A program made the translations under genes and the position numbers. A stretch of 64,000 nt of DNA from NCBI GenBank assembly GCA_943370025.1, contig CALRPI020000021.1, positions 6,886-70,885 on the forward strand, read 5' to 3'. The stretch is from JAAUUE01 sp943370025 (GTDB lineage Bacteria > Cyanobacteriota > Cyanobacteriia > Cyanobacteriales > JAAUUE01). The notes under the pieces were generated by a model. That model made no database searches. It worked only from the letters and a program-made list of their open reading frames with translations, and had not been told where the DNA came from. This document shows positions 6,890 through 15,805 of this stretch, one piece after another. How positions within the stretch are numbered: position 1 is the stretch's first letter; each line of letters opens with the position of its first letter.

Positions 6890-9349
6890 ATGCGGATTTC
6901 TTGGAACTGGCTGCGAGAACTAGTAGATATTCATCTAACTCCAGAGGAGTTGGCAGAAACCCTAACTTTTGCAGGATTTGAAGTAGAAGATATTGAAGAC
7001 CGACGCACTTGGGCTGCGGGGGTAGTAGTGGGGAAAGTGCTGGCGATCGAACCCCATCCCAATGCCGATAAGCTCCGGGTCTGCCAAGTGGATGTGGGCA
7101 GTGGCAGTGCTTTGAATATTGTCTGTGGGGCAGCCAATGTCCGGGCGGAGGCTCTAGTTCCGGTAGCAGTATCCGGGACGTATTTGCCTAAAATTGATTT
7201 AAAAATTCGTCCTTCTAAGTTGCGGGGGGTGCGATCGGAAGGGATGATTTGCTCCCTTTCAGAACTGGGTTTGGAAAAAACTTCTGAGGGGATTCATATT
7301 TTTGCTGAAGAAACCTTGGCGATCGGCACTGATGTCCGTCCTTTATTAGATTTAGATGATGTGATTCTTGACCTGACCGCTACAGCCAACCGGGCGGATG
7401 CCCTGAGCATGGTGGGAGTGGCGCGGGAGGTCGCAGCTTTGACTGGGGGACAACTCCACCTGCCTACTGTTGCAGAAATTTCTCTACCAGAAGGGGAGAT
7501 TAGTCTGAATGTCAGGGAAACTACTGCCTGCCCTGCCTATCTGGGAACGGTAATTGAAGGCGTGCAGATTGCTCCGGCTCCTGCTTGGTTGCAACAGCGT
7601 CTGGCAGCGGCTGGAGTGCGTTCCATCAATAATGTGGTGGATGTGACTAACTATGTGATGTTGCAGTGGGGACAGCCCCTCCATGCCTTTGATGGCGATC
7701 GCCTAGCTCGCTTGGGCAACTCTGAGCAGGAAGCAGTCAAGCCGCCAACGATTGGGGTGCGTTTTGCTAGGGAAGAGGAAACTCTGAAAACCCTCGATGG
7801 CCAAACTCGCAACCTGCAACCTCAAAACCTGCTGATTACCGGCAATGACCAGCCGATCGCCCTCGCTGGAGTGATGGGGGGAGAAGAGACGGAAGTTTAT
7901 GCCGGGACAACGAATATTGTCCTTGAGGCGGCTCTGTTTGAACCCATTGCTGTTCGCCGCTCTGCCCGCGCCCAAGGCATCCGTACCGAGTCTTCCTCGC
8001 GCTATGAGCGGAGTGTGAATCAGGCAGAACTAGAAATTGCCTGCAACTATGCGGTGGCTTTGATCTTAGAGGTAGCCGGAGGAAAGGCAGTTAGCCGCGC
8101 TGTATCCGATGATCGCCCGGATTATCGCGATCGAGCGATCGACCTCCGGTTGGCAAGGATTCATCATGTGTTGGGAGCAGTTAATCTGCCTGATGATGAG
8201 GTGGGAGAAATTACGGCGGCGGATGTGGAGCGGATTCTCACAGCACTGGGTTGTCAGCTAGAAGTTATCGAATCGGGAGATTTACCTGTATGGCGGGTGC
8301 GGGTTCCGCCCTATCGCTACCGGGATTTGGAACGGGAGATTGATCTGATCGAAGAAGTGGCTCGTCTTTATGGTTATGACAATTTCTGCGATCAGTTGCC
8401 AGAGCAGGCAGAGATTGGCTACCTGTCTACTGATGAATTTCTCAAGCGCAAGATTCGAGCTTCTTTCAGATCCGCAGGGCTAACGGAATTAGTCCACTAT
8501 ACCTACGCTGTGGATAAGTCCGCTGAGGCTGGGGGGATGGTGGCGATCGCTAATCCTTTATTTACCGAGTATGCAGTCCTGAGAAAGGATCTAATTCCGG
8601 GGTTGATGGCGGCTTTTGTCTACAACCAAGACCAAGGAAACGGGGCATTGAATGGTTTTGAAATTGGCAAGGTATTTTGGCGGGAAGAAGATGGCTTGCG
8701 GGAAGCTGATGCGATCGCGGGGATTTTTGGCGGGGACTATTCCCAAGGTAATTGGGGGGAATATAGCCAAGGGGCGGGTCTGAACTGGTATGTGGCTAAG
8801 GGCTTACTGGAAGGGGTGTTTCAAAATCTGGGGGTGCAGGTAGAGTACCAACCAGATCAACAAAGCCATCTCCTCCACCCCGGTCGCACGGCATCCCTAT
8901 GGATTTCTGGGCAACGCTTGGGGCATTTTGGGGAAATTCATCCAGAAGTCCGGGCGCAGCAGGGAATGGTCGGCGGAATTTATGCCTTTGAGCTGGATCT
9001 GGAGACTCTGCTGATGGCTTTGGATCGAGAAGATATTCTGATCCCCAAATTCCAAGTCTATGGCAGCTACCCCCAGAGCGATCGAGATATTGCCTTCTTT
9101 GCTCCCCTCAAGGTCACCGCTGCTGAGATTACCAAGGTGATTCATCAAGCCGGGGGCAATTTGCTAGAATCCATCACCCTTTTTGATGAGTACCGGGGGC
9201 AGAATGTCCCAGAGGGGCAGCGGAGTTTGGCTTTTAGATTAGTCTATCGAGCGAGCGATCGTACCCTCACGGAGACAGAAATTGAACCAATCCATCAACA
9301 AATTCGGGAAGCTCTAGTAGAAAAATTTGGGGTGAATCTCAGAAGCTAA
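6890..9349 (+). CDS. pheT: phenylalanine--tRNA ligase beta subunit
   Basis: 819 residues, normal for the bacterial beta chain of the alpha2-beta2 enzyme. The N-terminus MRISWNWLRELVDIHL is typical. An EMAP/tRNA-binding-like domain (~40-150, PHPNADKLRVCQVDVG) is followed by the B3/B4 editing region (~210-400, SRYERSVNQAELE), the B5 domain, and the C-terminal FDX-ACB anticodon-binding domain (~725-818, YPQSDRDIAFF). The catalytic alpha subunit gene (pheS) is not adjacent, as is common in cyanobacteria. No clear Shine-Dalgarno sequence precedes the start. Confidence 0.96.
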   Translation: MRISWNWLRELVDIHLTPEELAETLTFAGFEVEDIEDRRTWAAGVVVGKVLAIEPHPNADKLRVCQVDVGSGSALNIVCGAANVRAEALVPVAVSGTYLPKIDLKIRPSKLRGVRSEGMICSLSELGLEKTSEGIHIFAEETLAIGTDVRPLLDLDDVILDLTATANRADALSMVGVAREVAALTGGQLHLPTVAEISLPEGEISLNVRETTACPAYLGTVIEGVQIAPAPAWLQQRLAAAGVRSINNVVDVTNYVMLQWGQPLHAFDGDRLARLGNSEQEAVKPPTIGVRFAREEETLKTLDGQTRNLQPQNLLITGNDQPIALAGVMGGEETEVYAGTTNIVLEAALFEPIAVRRSARAQGIRTESSSRYERSVNQAELEIACNYAVALILEVAGGKAVSRAVSDDRPDYRDRAIDLRLARIHHVLGAVNLPDDEVGEITAADVERILTALGCQLEVIESGDLPVWRVRVPPYRYRDLEREIDLIEEVARLYGYDNFCDQLPEQAEIGYLSTDEFLKRKIRASFRSAGLTELVHYTYAVDKSAEAGGMVAIANPLFTEYAVLRKDLIPGLMAAFVYNQDQGNGALNGFEIGKVFWREEDGLREADAIAGIFGGDYSQGNWGEYSQGAGLNWYVAKGLLEGVFQNLGVQVEYQPDQQSHLLHPGRTASLWISGQRLGHFGEIHPEVRAQQGMVGGIYAFELDLETLLMALDREDILIPKFQVYGSYPQSDRDIAFFAPLKVTAAEITKVIHQAGGNLLESITLFDEYRGQNVPEGQRSLAFRLVYRASDRTLTETEIEPIHQQIREALVEKFGVNLRS

Positions 9350-9352
9350 GGC

Positions 9353-9407
9353 AATATTAAAAGTAAATTTTCTCCCCCGAAGGGGGAGAAAATTTACTTT
9401 TAATATT
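9353..9407. terminator. bidirectional terminator between pheT and pilin-like gene
   Basis: A 55-base perfect palindrome with 26-base arms (AATATTAAAAGTAAATTTTC plus TCCCCC) and a GAA loop. It starts 4 bases after the pheT stop. The last codons and stop of the convergent gene (9400-9402) lie inside its right arm. Confidence 0.85.
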
Positions 9408-10032
9408 GATAGTTATAAACTTCGGTAGTTTGTCTGCCGCAGACTACTTGATTATCTCTGATCAATGGGGGGGCTGGTTGACTGGTGCCGGGGCGGTTGG
9501 CAACGCAGAGAATAGTGACTTTAGCCGCGCTGGAGGCAAAAACTCCCCCCACATAACTACGGAGTTCCCGCCGCCGGGGAATGCTATAGACTACGGCTGT
9601 ATTGGATTCATTGTCTGTAAAATACTCATAACCATTGACGCTGGGCAGTTCAACTTGTAGGTCTTGGAGATTATTAGAAAAAGAATTTTGCTGGGAAAAG
9701 AAATTGCCTTGGGCGCGGAGGAGGGAATCTAGATAGGGTTCGATCGCATTTATCTCCCTATTGTTGGATGACTGGAAACCACAGCGATGAACTTGCTTGG
9801 AGTCTTGATTTGAAATCGTCGGATCAAAGAAGGCGACGGTAATCTCGGCATTGTGAGTAGAGCAGCCTTGAGCAAGAGATTCGCCGTAAGCCTTGTTAGC
9901 ACCAAAAATATTCAAAATCACGAGTGTAGCCATACTGCTGGAGGCTAAAGCCGCCAACTTAATTAGCCAGTGATTATTTATTTTCCGAGAATGGAGCATA
10001 TTTATAATTGTGTAGGTTTGAGGTAGCGTCAT
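9400..10032 (-). CDS. type IV pilin-like G/H family secreted protein
   Basis: 210 residues from the ATG at 10032, or 199 from ATG 9999; neither has a strong ribosome site. A hydrophobic segment near residues 25-47 is followed by a soluble domain. The segment YLDSLLRAQGNFF, a Tyr-rich middle and a C-terminal CVANRPGTSQPAPPL...CG pattern resemble the cyanobacterial 'type IV pilin-like G/H' family. The canonical pilin prepilin-peptidase motif (G-F-T-L-x-E) is not present, so it may be a secreted or anchored relative, not a pilus subunit. Function is an inference from weak family resemblance. Its stop codon sits inside the terminator stem shared with pheT. Confidence 0.6.
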   Translation of the reverse strand: MTLPQTYTIINMLHSRKINNHWLIKLAALASSSMATLVILNIFGANKAYGESLAQGCSTHNAEITVAFFDPTISNQDSKQVHRCGFQSSNNREINAIEPYLDSLLRAQGNFFSQQNSFSNNLQDLQVELPSVNGYEYFTDNESNTAVVYSIPRRRELRSYVGGVFASSAAKVTILCVANRPGTSQPAPPLIRDNQVVCGRQTTEVYNYQY

Positions 10033-10083
10033 AGTCTGGACTTATGCTTTGGGTTTGGAGATGGCGATCGTAGAGCGATCGGT

Positions 10084-10147
10084 AAATAAATCATTACTCC
10101 AGAATTTTGATCCGCAAATAAATCATTACTCCAGAATTTTGATCCGC
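10084..10147 (+). repeat. perfect 32-bp tandem duplication
   Basis: Two identical, abutting copies (10084-10115 and 10116-10147) beginning AAATAAATCATTACTCC and ending TTTTGATCCGC. They lie directly before the preferred start of the next gene, so may alter its leader. With two copies and no spacer this is not a CRISPR. Confidence 0.95.
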
Positions 10148-10159
10148 AGGAAAATTAGG

Positions 10160-10675
10160 ATGACGACAACTATCTATGAAATAGCTAATTTGCCTTTAAC
10201 AACCCACAGCCAAGAGAAAAGACTGTTTTCCCTTAGCTACACTTCCACATCAGAATCAGGGATTTTTTTCTATGGAACTCAAAAACTGCAATTTAATTAC
10301 ATTTTTGAGGAAACCAGGATTACTAATACATTCCCTGATGGCAAAACCAGAAAAACCATTAATCCTATAGCCGATGCAGTACCTTGTAACACATGGATCA
10401 ATGATTTTGGTGACTGGCAGATTGCGGGTAATGAAGTATTTTCCTCTGGTTCTAGGGTCGATCGTGACACTGAGGTTGCCAGAAGGTTTATTTATTACTC
10501 TGGTTTTGGCTTTGATGATAAGACAGGGCTTTGGAAATGTCAATGGAAACAGGAAGACCGACAAGAGGTGTTTAACTCTACTTTTGAATATGTAGAAACT
10601 GTAGAACTTGAATTAAATTTGGCAGATATGATCGGACACTATTTTGAATATAAATATGTAGACATCTCCTCTTGA
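10160..10675 (+). CDS. hypothetical protein, 171 residues
   Basis: I do not recognise the family. The frame is open from 10049, but the upstream part only translates the 32-bp tandem duplication, so I choose the ATG at 10160, preceded by AGGAAAATTAGG. The product is soluble, without signal peptide or membrane segment, rich in aromatic residues and beta-prone (NTWINDFGDWQIAG, FGFDDKTGLWKCQW). It ends with an acidic helix-like stretch. It stands alone between the pilin-like gene (divergent) and a GUN4 pseudogene. Confidence 0.6.
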   Translation: MTTTIYEIANLPLTTHSQEKRLFSLSYTSTSESGIFFYGTQKLQFNYIFEETRITNTFPDGKTRKTINPIADAVPCNTWINDFGDWQIAGNEVFSSGSRVDRDTEVARRFIYYSGFGFDDKTGLWKCQWKQEDRQEVFNSTFEYVETVELELNLADMIGHYFEYKYVDISS

Positions 10676-10743
10676 GATATACTTCTTAGCCCTCTTAACA
10701 GACTCTCAATTTATTTGCTAGACTGAAAACCAAATATTGTTTA

Positions 10744-11393
10744 ATGACCTTGACCCTTGTGCAAAAAGCAAGACTTGAATTATTTGGAATCGTTATCGCC
10801 GCTATTGCTGCTGCTGCCGGAGTAATTCAAGCATGGACTGCTTGGAAAGCCTATCAGCAACAAGAGGCTTAGCAACCAGTACCCCAAAATTCACCATCTA
10901 TTGTCTATATCAGTCCTTCTCCTGTTCCAGTTGCCACACCAAATTCCCCGGCTGGGGCAAGTTTGGCAAGTGAGGTAGATGAAAATTATACTACCCTCCA
11001 AAATTTGTTGAAGGAGCGAAGATATAAAGAAGCTGACCAAGAGACAAACCGGATGATGTTGTTTGTGGCTCGACGGGTGAAGGAAGGTTGGTTAGATACC
11101 AAAGCTATTGATAGTTTCCCTTGCAAAGACTTACTCACCATTAACCAACTTTGGGCGCAGAATAGCAATGGACGCTTTGGCTTTGGTATCTAGGGACAAG
11201 TTTATAATCAGGTTGGAAACGATTTGGTAAAGTTTGATGACCGAGTGGAATGGCGAGTGAACGGAAATTGGAAAAGTTATGACGAATTGATTTGGGAAAT
11301 TAGGGCTCCGAAGGCACATCTCCCTTATTTAAGGTTGGGGTGGAAGCAACTGGGGGGGTGGTTCTTCTCCGAACCGAGACTTGCAAAATGTAA
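10744..11393 (+). pseudogene. GUN4-domain membrane protein, broken by two amber stops and a frameshift
   Basis: Reading from ATG 10744: a short N-terminus with one membrane helix (ELFGIVIAAIAAAAGVIQAW), a linker, then a GUN4 domain (DEATY-like NYTTLQNLLKERRYKEAD, DSFPCKDLLTINQLW, GRFGFGI). TAG stops occur in frame at 10870-10872 and 11191-11193. Both sit where a CAG glutamine codon is expected (the second in the FGFxVQ-type motif), so each looks like a single C-to-T change. Past a run of seven G's near 11352-11358 the family-like end (LLRTETCKM) is in another frame, a third lesion. GUN4 domains bind porphyrins and stimulate Mg-chelatase; GUN4 fusions of this sort are often of unknown role. 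Confidence 0.85.
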
Positions 11394-11636
11394 CATATAA
11401 GGCTTACAAGATTTTTCTTGAGAATTATCAGGGGATTCTTTTCCGTGAATCCGTACGGGTTTTGGGTTTTTGATACCTAGCACTGCGCCCTCTCAAAAGT
11501 CCTCCTGAGCTTTTACCTCCTGCGTACTACATCACAAAATCTCCCCCGCTATTTTCTGGCTATAGCAATTAGCAAAAATAAACTTCTCCGCCTCCGCCAC
11601 TCAGTTCCTTGATGATTGGAAATCTATTGCTGGTTG

Positions 11637-11712
11637 AGGATTTCTTAAGGCTGGTTGAGCGAAGTCGAAACCAGCCCCACACCACCGGACTTCGACTTCG
11701 CTCAGTCCTCAT
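11637..11712 (+). repeat. family 3 repeat (GAGCGAAGTCGAA type), copy 1
   Basis: About 76 bp, beginning AGGATTTCTTAAGGCTGG and ending CGCTCAGTCCTCAT. It matches 41224-41299 almost base for base on both sides of a variable 10-base centre. The motif TTCGACTTCGCTCAG and its complement make an imperfect hairpin. Confidence 0.85.
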
Positions 11713-11864
11713 CTTGTTCGCTCAATCCTCTTCTACAATACTTCGATTGGTTCTTATCTCGACTGGGTTGCTTGCCTCTTATTCATAATGCCCAATCTAT
11801 AGAGTTTAAGCCAATATTTCCGAACTGAAGTTTAGACTAAATTCCAAAAGATGGAAGCGCTCTC

Positions 11865-11929
11865 AAAAGTCGGGAATCTAACCCAAGTCTCCTTATTAAT
11901 CCCAAAATCCCGCCAGATTCCCGACTTTT
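11865..11929. repeat. inverted repeat with 15-base perfect arms
   Basis: Left arm AAAAGTCGGGAATCT, right arm AGATTCCCGACTTTT, 35-base spacer. The right-arm sequence recurs at 34174-34188 and near-copies at 34055 and 34126, so this is part of a dispersed repeat. Confidence 0.75.
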
Positions 11930-12254
11930 CCTCTTCAAATCTTCTTATCTCTACCAAAAATTCCCGCAGTGAAAATTGTCCTTTCTTCAGGAATTTTCTC
12001 GATCGTAAATAGGAACACCTGACTACATCGATTACGAGTATAGAATGATTTTTATTCGGTCAGTTTTGACACATGCAGAATACAGCAAGGAGAGATAGAA
12101 AAATGACGAGTAGTTTAAAGATTCCTAGCCGCTATTATATGGACTTATTACTGCATTCCCACCCTGTCCGATCGACAACGAACTGGAATATACAGCTACC
12201 CAAACCCAGATCAACAAAATTTTAGTCTAAACTTCTGATTTTAATAACAGCCTC

Positions 12255-13301
12255 TCAGGATTTGCCCACCAAATGTTTTAGCTCATGGGGAGGAATTGCA
12301 CCATATTCGGTGATAATTGCGGCAATTAAATTGGCAGGTGTGACATCAAAGGCGGGGTTATAAAACTCCACTCCAGAAGGACAAATAACGGTATCGCCGA
12401 CTTGGGAAACCTCTTGGCTATCTCGCTCTTCAATGGGAATTTCTTGCCCAGAAGAGATCGCAAAATCCACCGTAGATAAGGGAGCCGCTACGAAGAAAGG
12501 CACATTATGCGCCTTCGCAATCAGCGCCACACTGTAGGTTCCAATTTTATTCGCCGCATCACCATTAGCAGCAATGCGATCGGCACCCACCACCACCGCA
12601 TCGATCATCCCCCGCTGCATACAGTGAGCTGCCATACCATCGGTCAACAAAGTTACGGGAATTCCCTCTTGGACGCATTCCCAAGTAGTTAATTTTGCTC
12701 CTTGCAACCGGGGACGGGTTTCATCGGCGTAGACTCTTGCTAATCTACCCGCGCTCCATGCCGATCGCACCACCCCTAAGGCTGTGCCATAGCCAGCAGT
12801 AGCTAAAGCACCAGCATTGCAATGGGTGAGAATATTTAATTTTTCTGGACTAGCAGGCAGGGCAGCTAAACCATGATCGCCAATTAATTGACAGGTTTTC
12901 AGGTCATCGGCTTGAATTGCTTGGGCAGTAGTTAATAAAATAGCTTTAATCTCCTCCACCGTGCCCGCTGTATTTTGGGCAGTGCGAACCATCCGATCGA
13001 TCGCCCAGAACAGATTCACCGCCGTGGGACGGGTCTGCCGCAGCATGATAGCGATGGTTTCTAATTCTGCTAGGAATTGCTGGTGATTGCCTGTCGTGAT
13101 TTCCCTTGCCCCCAAATACATCCCGTAGGCTGCTGCCACGCCGATCGCTGGCGCACCCCGGACAATCATGGTTTTAATTGCCTCTGCCATGGCGATCGCC
13201 GTGGTAATTGGGACTACGGTATACTTGCTAGGTAATAAGGTCTGGTCAATTAAGAGAACATGGTCTTCCTGCCAAATTACGGGATAAATGGGATTAGTCA
13301 T
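12255..13301 (-). CDS. mtnA: S-methyl-5-thioribose-1-phosphate isomerase
   Basis: 348 residues. Converts methylthioribose-1-phosphate to methylthioribulose-1-phosphate in the methionine salvage pathway. Family motifs are plain: MIVRGAPAIGVAAAYG, THCNAGALATAGYG with the catalytic Cys, and VVGADRIAANGDAANKIGT with the catalytic Asp. The C-terminus (FDVTPANLIAAIITE) is also typical. It is divergent from moeA, with a family 2 repeat in the short gap between them. No other salvage gene is adjacent. Confidence 0.95.
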   Translation of the reverse strand: MTNPIYPVIWQEDHVLLIDQTLLPSKYTVVPITTAIAMAEAIKTMIVRGAPAIGVAAAYGMYLGAREITTGNHQQFLAELETIAIMLRQTRPTAVNLFWAIDRMVRTAQNTAGTVEEIKAILLTTAQAIQADDLKTCQLIGDHGLAALPASPEKLNILTHCNAGALATAGYGTALGVVRSAWSAGRLARVYADETRPRLQGAKLTTWECVQEGIPVTLLTDGMAAHCMQRGMIDAVVVGADRIAANGDAANKIGTYSVALIAKAHNVPFFVAAPLSTVDFAISSGQEIPIEERDSQEVSQVGDTVICPSGVEFYNPAFDVTPANLIAAIITEYGAIPPHELKHLVGKS

Positions 13302-13337
13302 ATTTGTTTATATAGGTTGATTTGAATTAGTTTACAT

Positions 13338-13436
13338 TAGGACTTACTTACTGCAATCGAATCATTTAGGGTTTTGGAAGTTTTTGCGGGCTGAGCAAAG
13401 TTGAAGCCCGCAAAAACTTCCAAATAGCCAAGTCCT
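13338..13436 (+). repeat. family 2 palindromic repeat (TAGGACTTACGCA type), copy a
   Basis: 99 bp. Ends TAGGACTTAC and AAGTCCT; inner hairpin GGAAGTTTTTGCGGGCT / AGCCCGCAAAAACTTCC. It lies between divergent mtnA and moeA and ends 25 bases before the moeA start, so it must overlap their promoter region. Confidence 0.85.
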
Positions 13437-13460
13437 GTACATAAAAAAGGTAAAGGAAAA

Positions 13461-14750
13461 ATGCTACCAGTTAATGCTGCCGAAGCAATCATTTTTGATT
13501 TAGTCCCCGCCTTCGATCGCCTAATCGATGACCCCAATTCTCCGGGAACAGATTCTTTAGTGGAAATAGTTGATCTCCTTGCCAGTGCTGGGCGGATCTT
13601 GGCAGCCCCAGTCACGGGCAAGCTGGATGTTCCCCACTGGGATAACTCCGCTATGGATGGCTATGCGGTGCATTATGCCGACGTGGAACACTGTAGCCCC
13701 CAGCAGCCAGTGGTTTTGAAAGTTGTCGAAGAAATTCCCGCCGGAAAAGTCCCCCAAGTAGTGGTGCAGCGGGGAGAAGCCGCCCGAATATTTACTGGCA
13801 GCATGGTTCCAGAAGGGGCAGATGCGATCATCATTCAAGAAGCCACCCAGCAGGATGAGGGGGACGATCCTAGTGAACCAGCTATTTGGGTACTAGAAGC
13901 GCCTAATGCTAGGGAGTTTATTCGTCGTCAAGGGGCTTTCTATCAAGCCGGGGAAAACTTGTTAGAGGCGGGGATCAAAATATTAGCCCCAGAAGTGGCT
14001 ATTTTAGCCGCAGTGCAATGTACGCAAATTCCTGTTTATCGCCCTGTGAAAGTGGCGATTCTCTCCACAGGAGACGAGTTAGTGATTCCTGATCAAGTTT
14101 TACAACCGGGGCAGATTGTTGATTCTAATCAGTATGCCCTCGCCGCCCTAGTCCAACAAGCCGGAGCAATCCCGATCCGATTGGGGATCATTCCCGATCG
14201 CCCAGACCTGCTGCGGGAAGCGATCGCCCAAGCCGTGGCTGAAGCTGATATTGTCCTATCTACCGGGGGAGTTTCTGTTGGGGATTACGATTATATCGAT
14301 CGACTACTCACAGAGCTAGGGGCAACAATTCATGTTAATTCCATTGCCATTAAACCCGGCAAACCCCTAACTGTCGCTACTTTTGTCGCAGAACCGAAAC
14401 CAGTCATCTATTTTGGCATTCCCGGTAATCCCGCCTCTGCCTTGGTCAGCTTCTGGCGCTTTGTCCAACCGGTGATCAAAAAAATGTCTGGCTTGGCTGA
14501 TGGTTGGCAGCCCCAGTGGGTAGAAGCTCACACCCAGCAAAACCTGCGATCCGATGGCAATCGAGAATCTTATCTCTGGGGCAGGGTGCATATCTACGAA
14601 GGGCAGTATCAATTCACCCCGGCTGGTGGTAGCCATAGTTCAGGGAATTTAATTAATCTCTCCCAAACAAATGCCTTGGCGGTAGTGGCGATCGGGACTA
14701 CCCTAATCCCCGCCGGAGCCTCTGTCCGAGTCCTCCTCACCCAAGATTAA
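13461..14750 (+). CDS. moeA: molybdopterin molybdenumtransferase
   Basis: 429 residues. Inserts molybdate into adenylated molybdopterin in molybdenum cofactor synthesis. Motifs: DNSAMDGYAV near residue 57, PEGADAIIIQE, the MoCF-domain motif STGGVSVGDYD (~residue 272), and FGIPGNPASALVSFWRF. The start has a good purine-rich ribosome site (GGTAAAGGAAAA). The 3' end overlaps the convergent methyltransferase gene by 14 bases. No other mo- gene is in the window. Confidence 0.95.
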   Translation: MLPVNAAEAIIFDLVPAFDRLIDDPNSPGTDSLVEIVDLLASAGRILAAPVTGKLDVPHWDNSAMDGYAVHYADVEHCSPQQPVVLKVVEEIPAGKVPQVVVQRGEAARIFTGSMVPEGADAIIIQEATQQDEGDDPSEPAIWVLEAPNAREFIRRQGAFYQAGENLLEAGIKILAPEVAILAAVQCTQIPVYRPVKVAILSTGDELVIPDQVLQPGQIVDSNQYALAALVQQAGAIPIRLGIIPDRPDLLREAIAQAVAEADIVLSTGGVSVGDYDYIDRLLTELGATIHVNSIAIKPGKPLTVATFVAEPKPVIYFGIPGNPASALVSFWRFVQPVIKKMSGLADGWQPQWVEAHTQQNLRSDGNRESYLWGRVHIYEGQYQFTPAGGSHSSGNLINLSQTNALAVVAIGTTLIPAGASVRVLLTQD

Positions 14751-15405
14751 TGGAAGACTGATATAGTCTTGCTTTTACTCTTTTCCAACTAATTTCTTCT
14801 AGTAAAAACCAGCTCCAACTTGGTTTGATTTCTGGACGTTTATGGGGAGTAATAACTAATAAATATTTACTTATTAATCCTAAGTGATAAAGCAATAGTG
14901 GCAGTTGGGAAATGGGGGCTAGATGCAGAGCAAAGCTACAAATAATCAAATCATAATTACTACCTAATAAAACTCCCTGAGAAATATCCATAAAGGTGAA
15001 TCTTTGAGCAATTCTCCTAGTCCTTTTTTGATAATTTTCATAGGTAAAAGGATCTATGCCATCAATATTAATGATTTTTATTTTTTCTAAAGCCAGAGTC
15101 ACTTCTCCACTGCCGCAGGCTAGATCCATTACTCTGACAAAAGATAAATCTCCGGTTTTACACCAGTTTAAATACCATTTTTGCCAAGCTAATTGTACAA
15201 TTTCCGCAATAACTAAATCATGGGGATTACGATAACTACTGCCAAACTTTTTATAGTATTCATCAATGTCATGCTTTATATAGGCATCTCGGATGGATGA
15301 GTTCTGACTAACAATAGGATGTTGACTTTTATTTACATTTATACAACTTTTATTTAGGTGGTTTTTGTTCATAAATCTCAATAATATTCCCGTGATTATC
15401 TTCAT
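14737..15405 (-). CDS. class I SAM-dependent methyltransferase
   Basis: 222 residues from ATG 15405; the ATG twelve codons in (MNKNHLNK) is also possible. The glycine-rich SAM site (VMDLACGSGEVTLAL) lies near residues 92-106. It is followed by an acidic strand end (INIDGIDPF) and YDLIICSFALHL, giving a Rossmann methyltransferase fold. The substrate cannot be told. The gene is more AT-rich than moeA and overlaps its 3' end tail to tail by 14 bases. Confidence 0.8.
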   Translation of the reverse strand: MKIITGILLRFMNKNHLNKSCINVNKSQHPIVSQNSSIRDAYIKHDIDEYYKKFGSSYRNPHDLVIAEIVQLAWQKWYLNWCKTGDLSFVRVMDLACGSGEVTLALEKIKIINIDGIDPFTYENYQKRTRRIAQRFTFMDISQGVLLGSNYDLIICSFALHLAPISQLPLLLYHLGLISKYLLVITPHKRPEIKPSWSWFLLEEISWKRVKARLYQSSINLG

Positions 15406-15805
15406 CCTAAACCTAGAGCTAGTGCTATACTCATTTATTATAGTAACTATAGCAATTACAAATAATTTACTAGATCAAGTTGCTTCTAGTCAGTGATTTT
15501 ACCCACTCACCGCAGGCGGGTGAAATTATTCAGGGTTGTTATATTACTTTAGTATCGAGCCTTGCATGAGTTTTCTAATCCTAAAGATATCCTAGAGAAA
15601 AATATAGATAAAGCTTTTAGAGTAGTATGAAAACTATTGATTTCCTATAGAGCAATCTTAAGGTAAGTTGAGGAGATGAAGTTGAGAGTTTTTCTGGAGT
15701 TTTACTTCTGATCAAAATGTAACTTGATCGGCTCTAATTAAAGATGCTCTGTCTGTAGTTGTAGTAATATATGGCTTGTAATATCTATTCTTTAGGTTCA
15801 CTGCT
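15406..15805. other. intergenic region between divergent genes
   Basis: AT-rich, no gene. A weak hairpin (ACCCACTCACCGCAGGCGGGTG) sits near 15500-15525. It must contain promoters for the methyltransferase and the HD-GYP regulator; I see no clear consensus boxes. Confidence 0.5.

Larger units (their letters stand above)
11394..12254. other. long intergenic region with repeats, no gene seen
   Basis: 861 bases without a supported gene. It contains a repeat at 11637-11712 (also found at 41224-41299) and an inverted repeat with 15-base perfect arms (11865-11879 and 11915-11929, AAAAGTCGGGAATCT). One arm sequence also recurs at 34174-34188. A further 330 bases before the mtnA stop show no recognisable coding. 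Confidence 0.6.

Noticed and set aside
10084..10147. 32-bp direct repeat as a CRISPR array
   Set aside because: Only two copies, abutting with no spacer, and no cas genes nearby.
10744..11393. Amber readthrough or recoding of the GUN4 gene
   Set aside because: A third lesion (frameshift) and no suppressor tRNA or readthrough element visible; decay is simpler.
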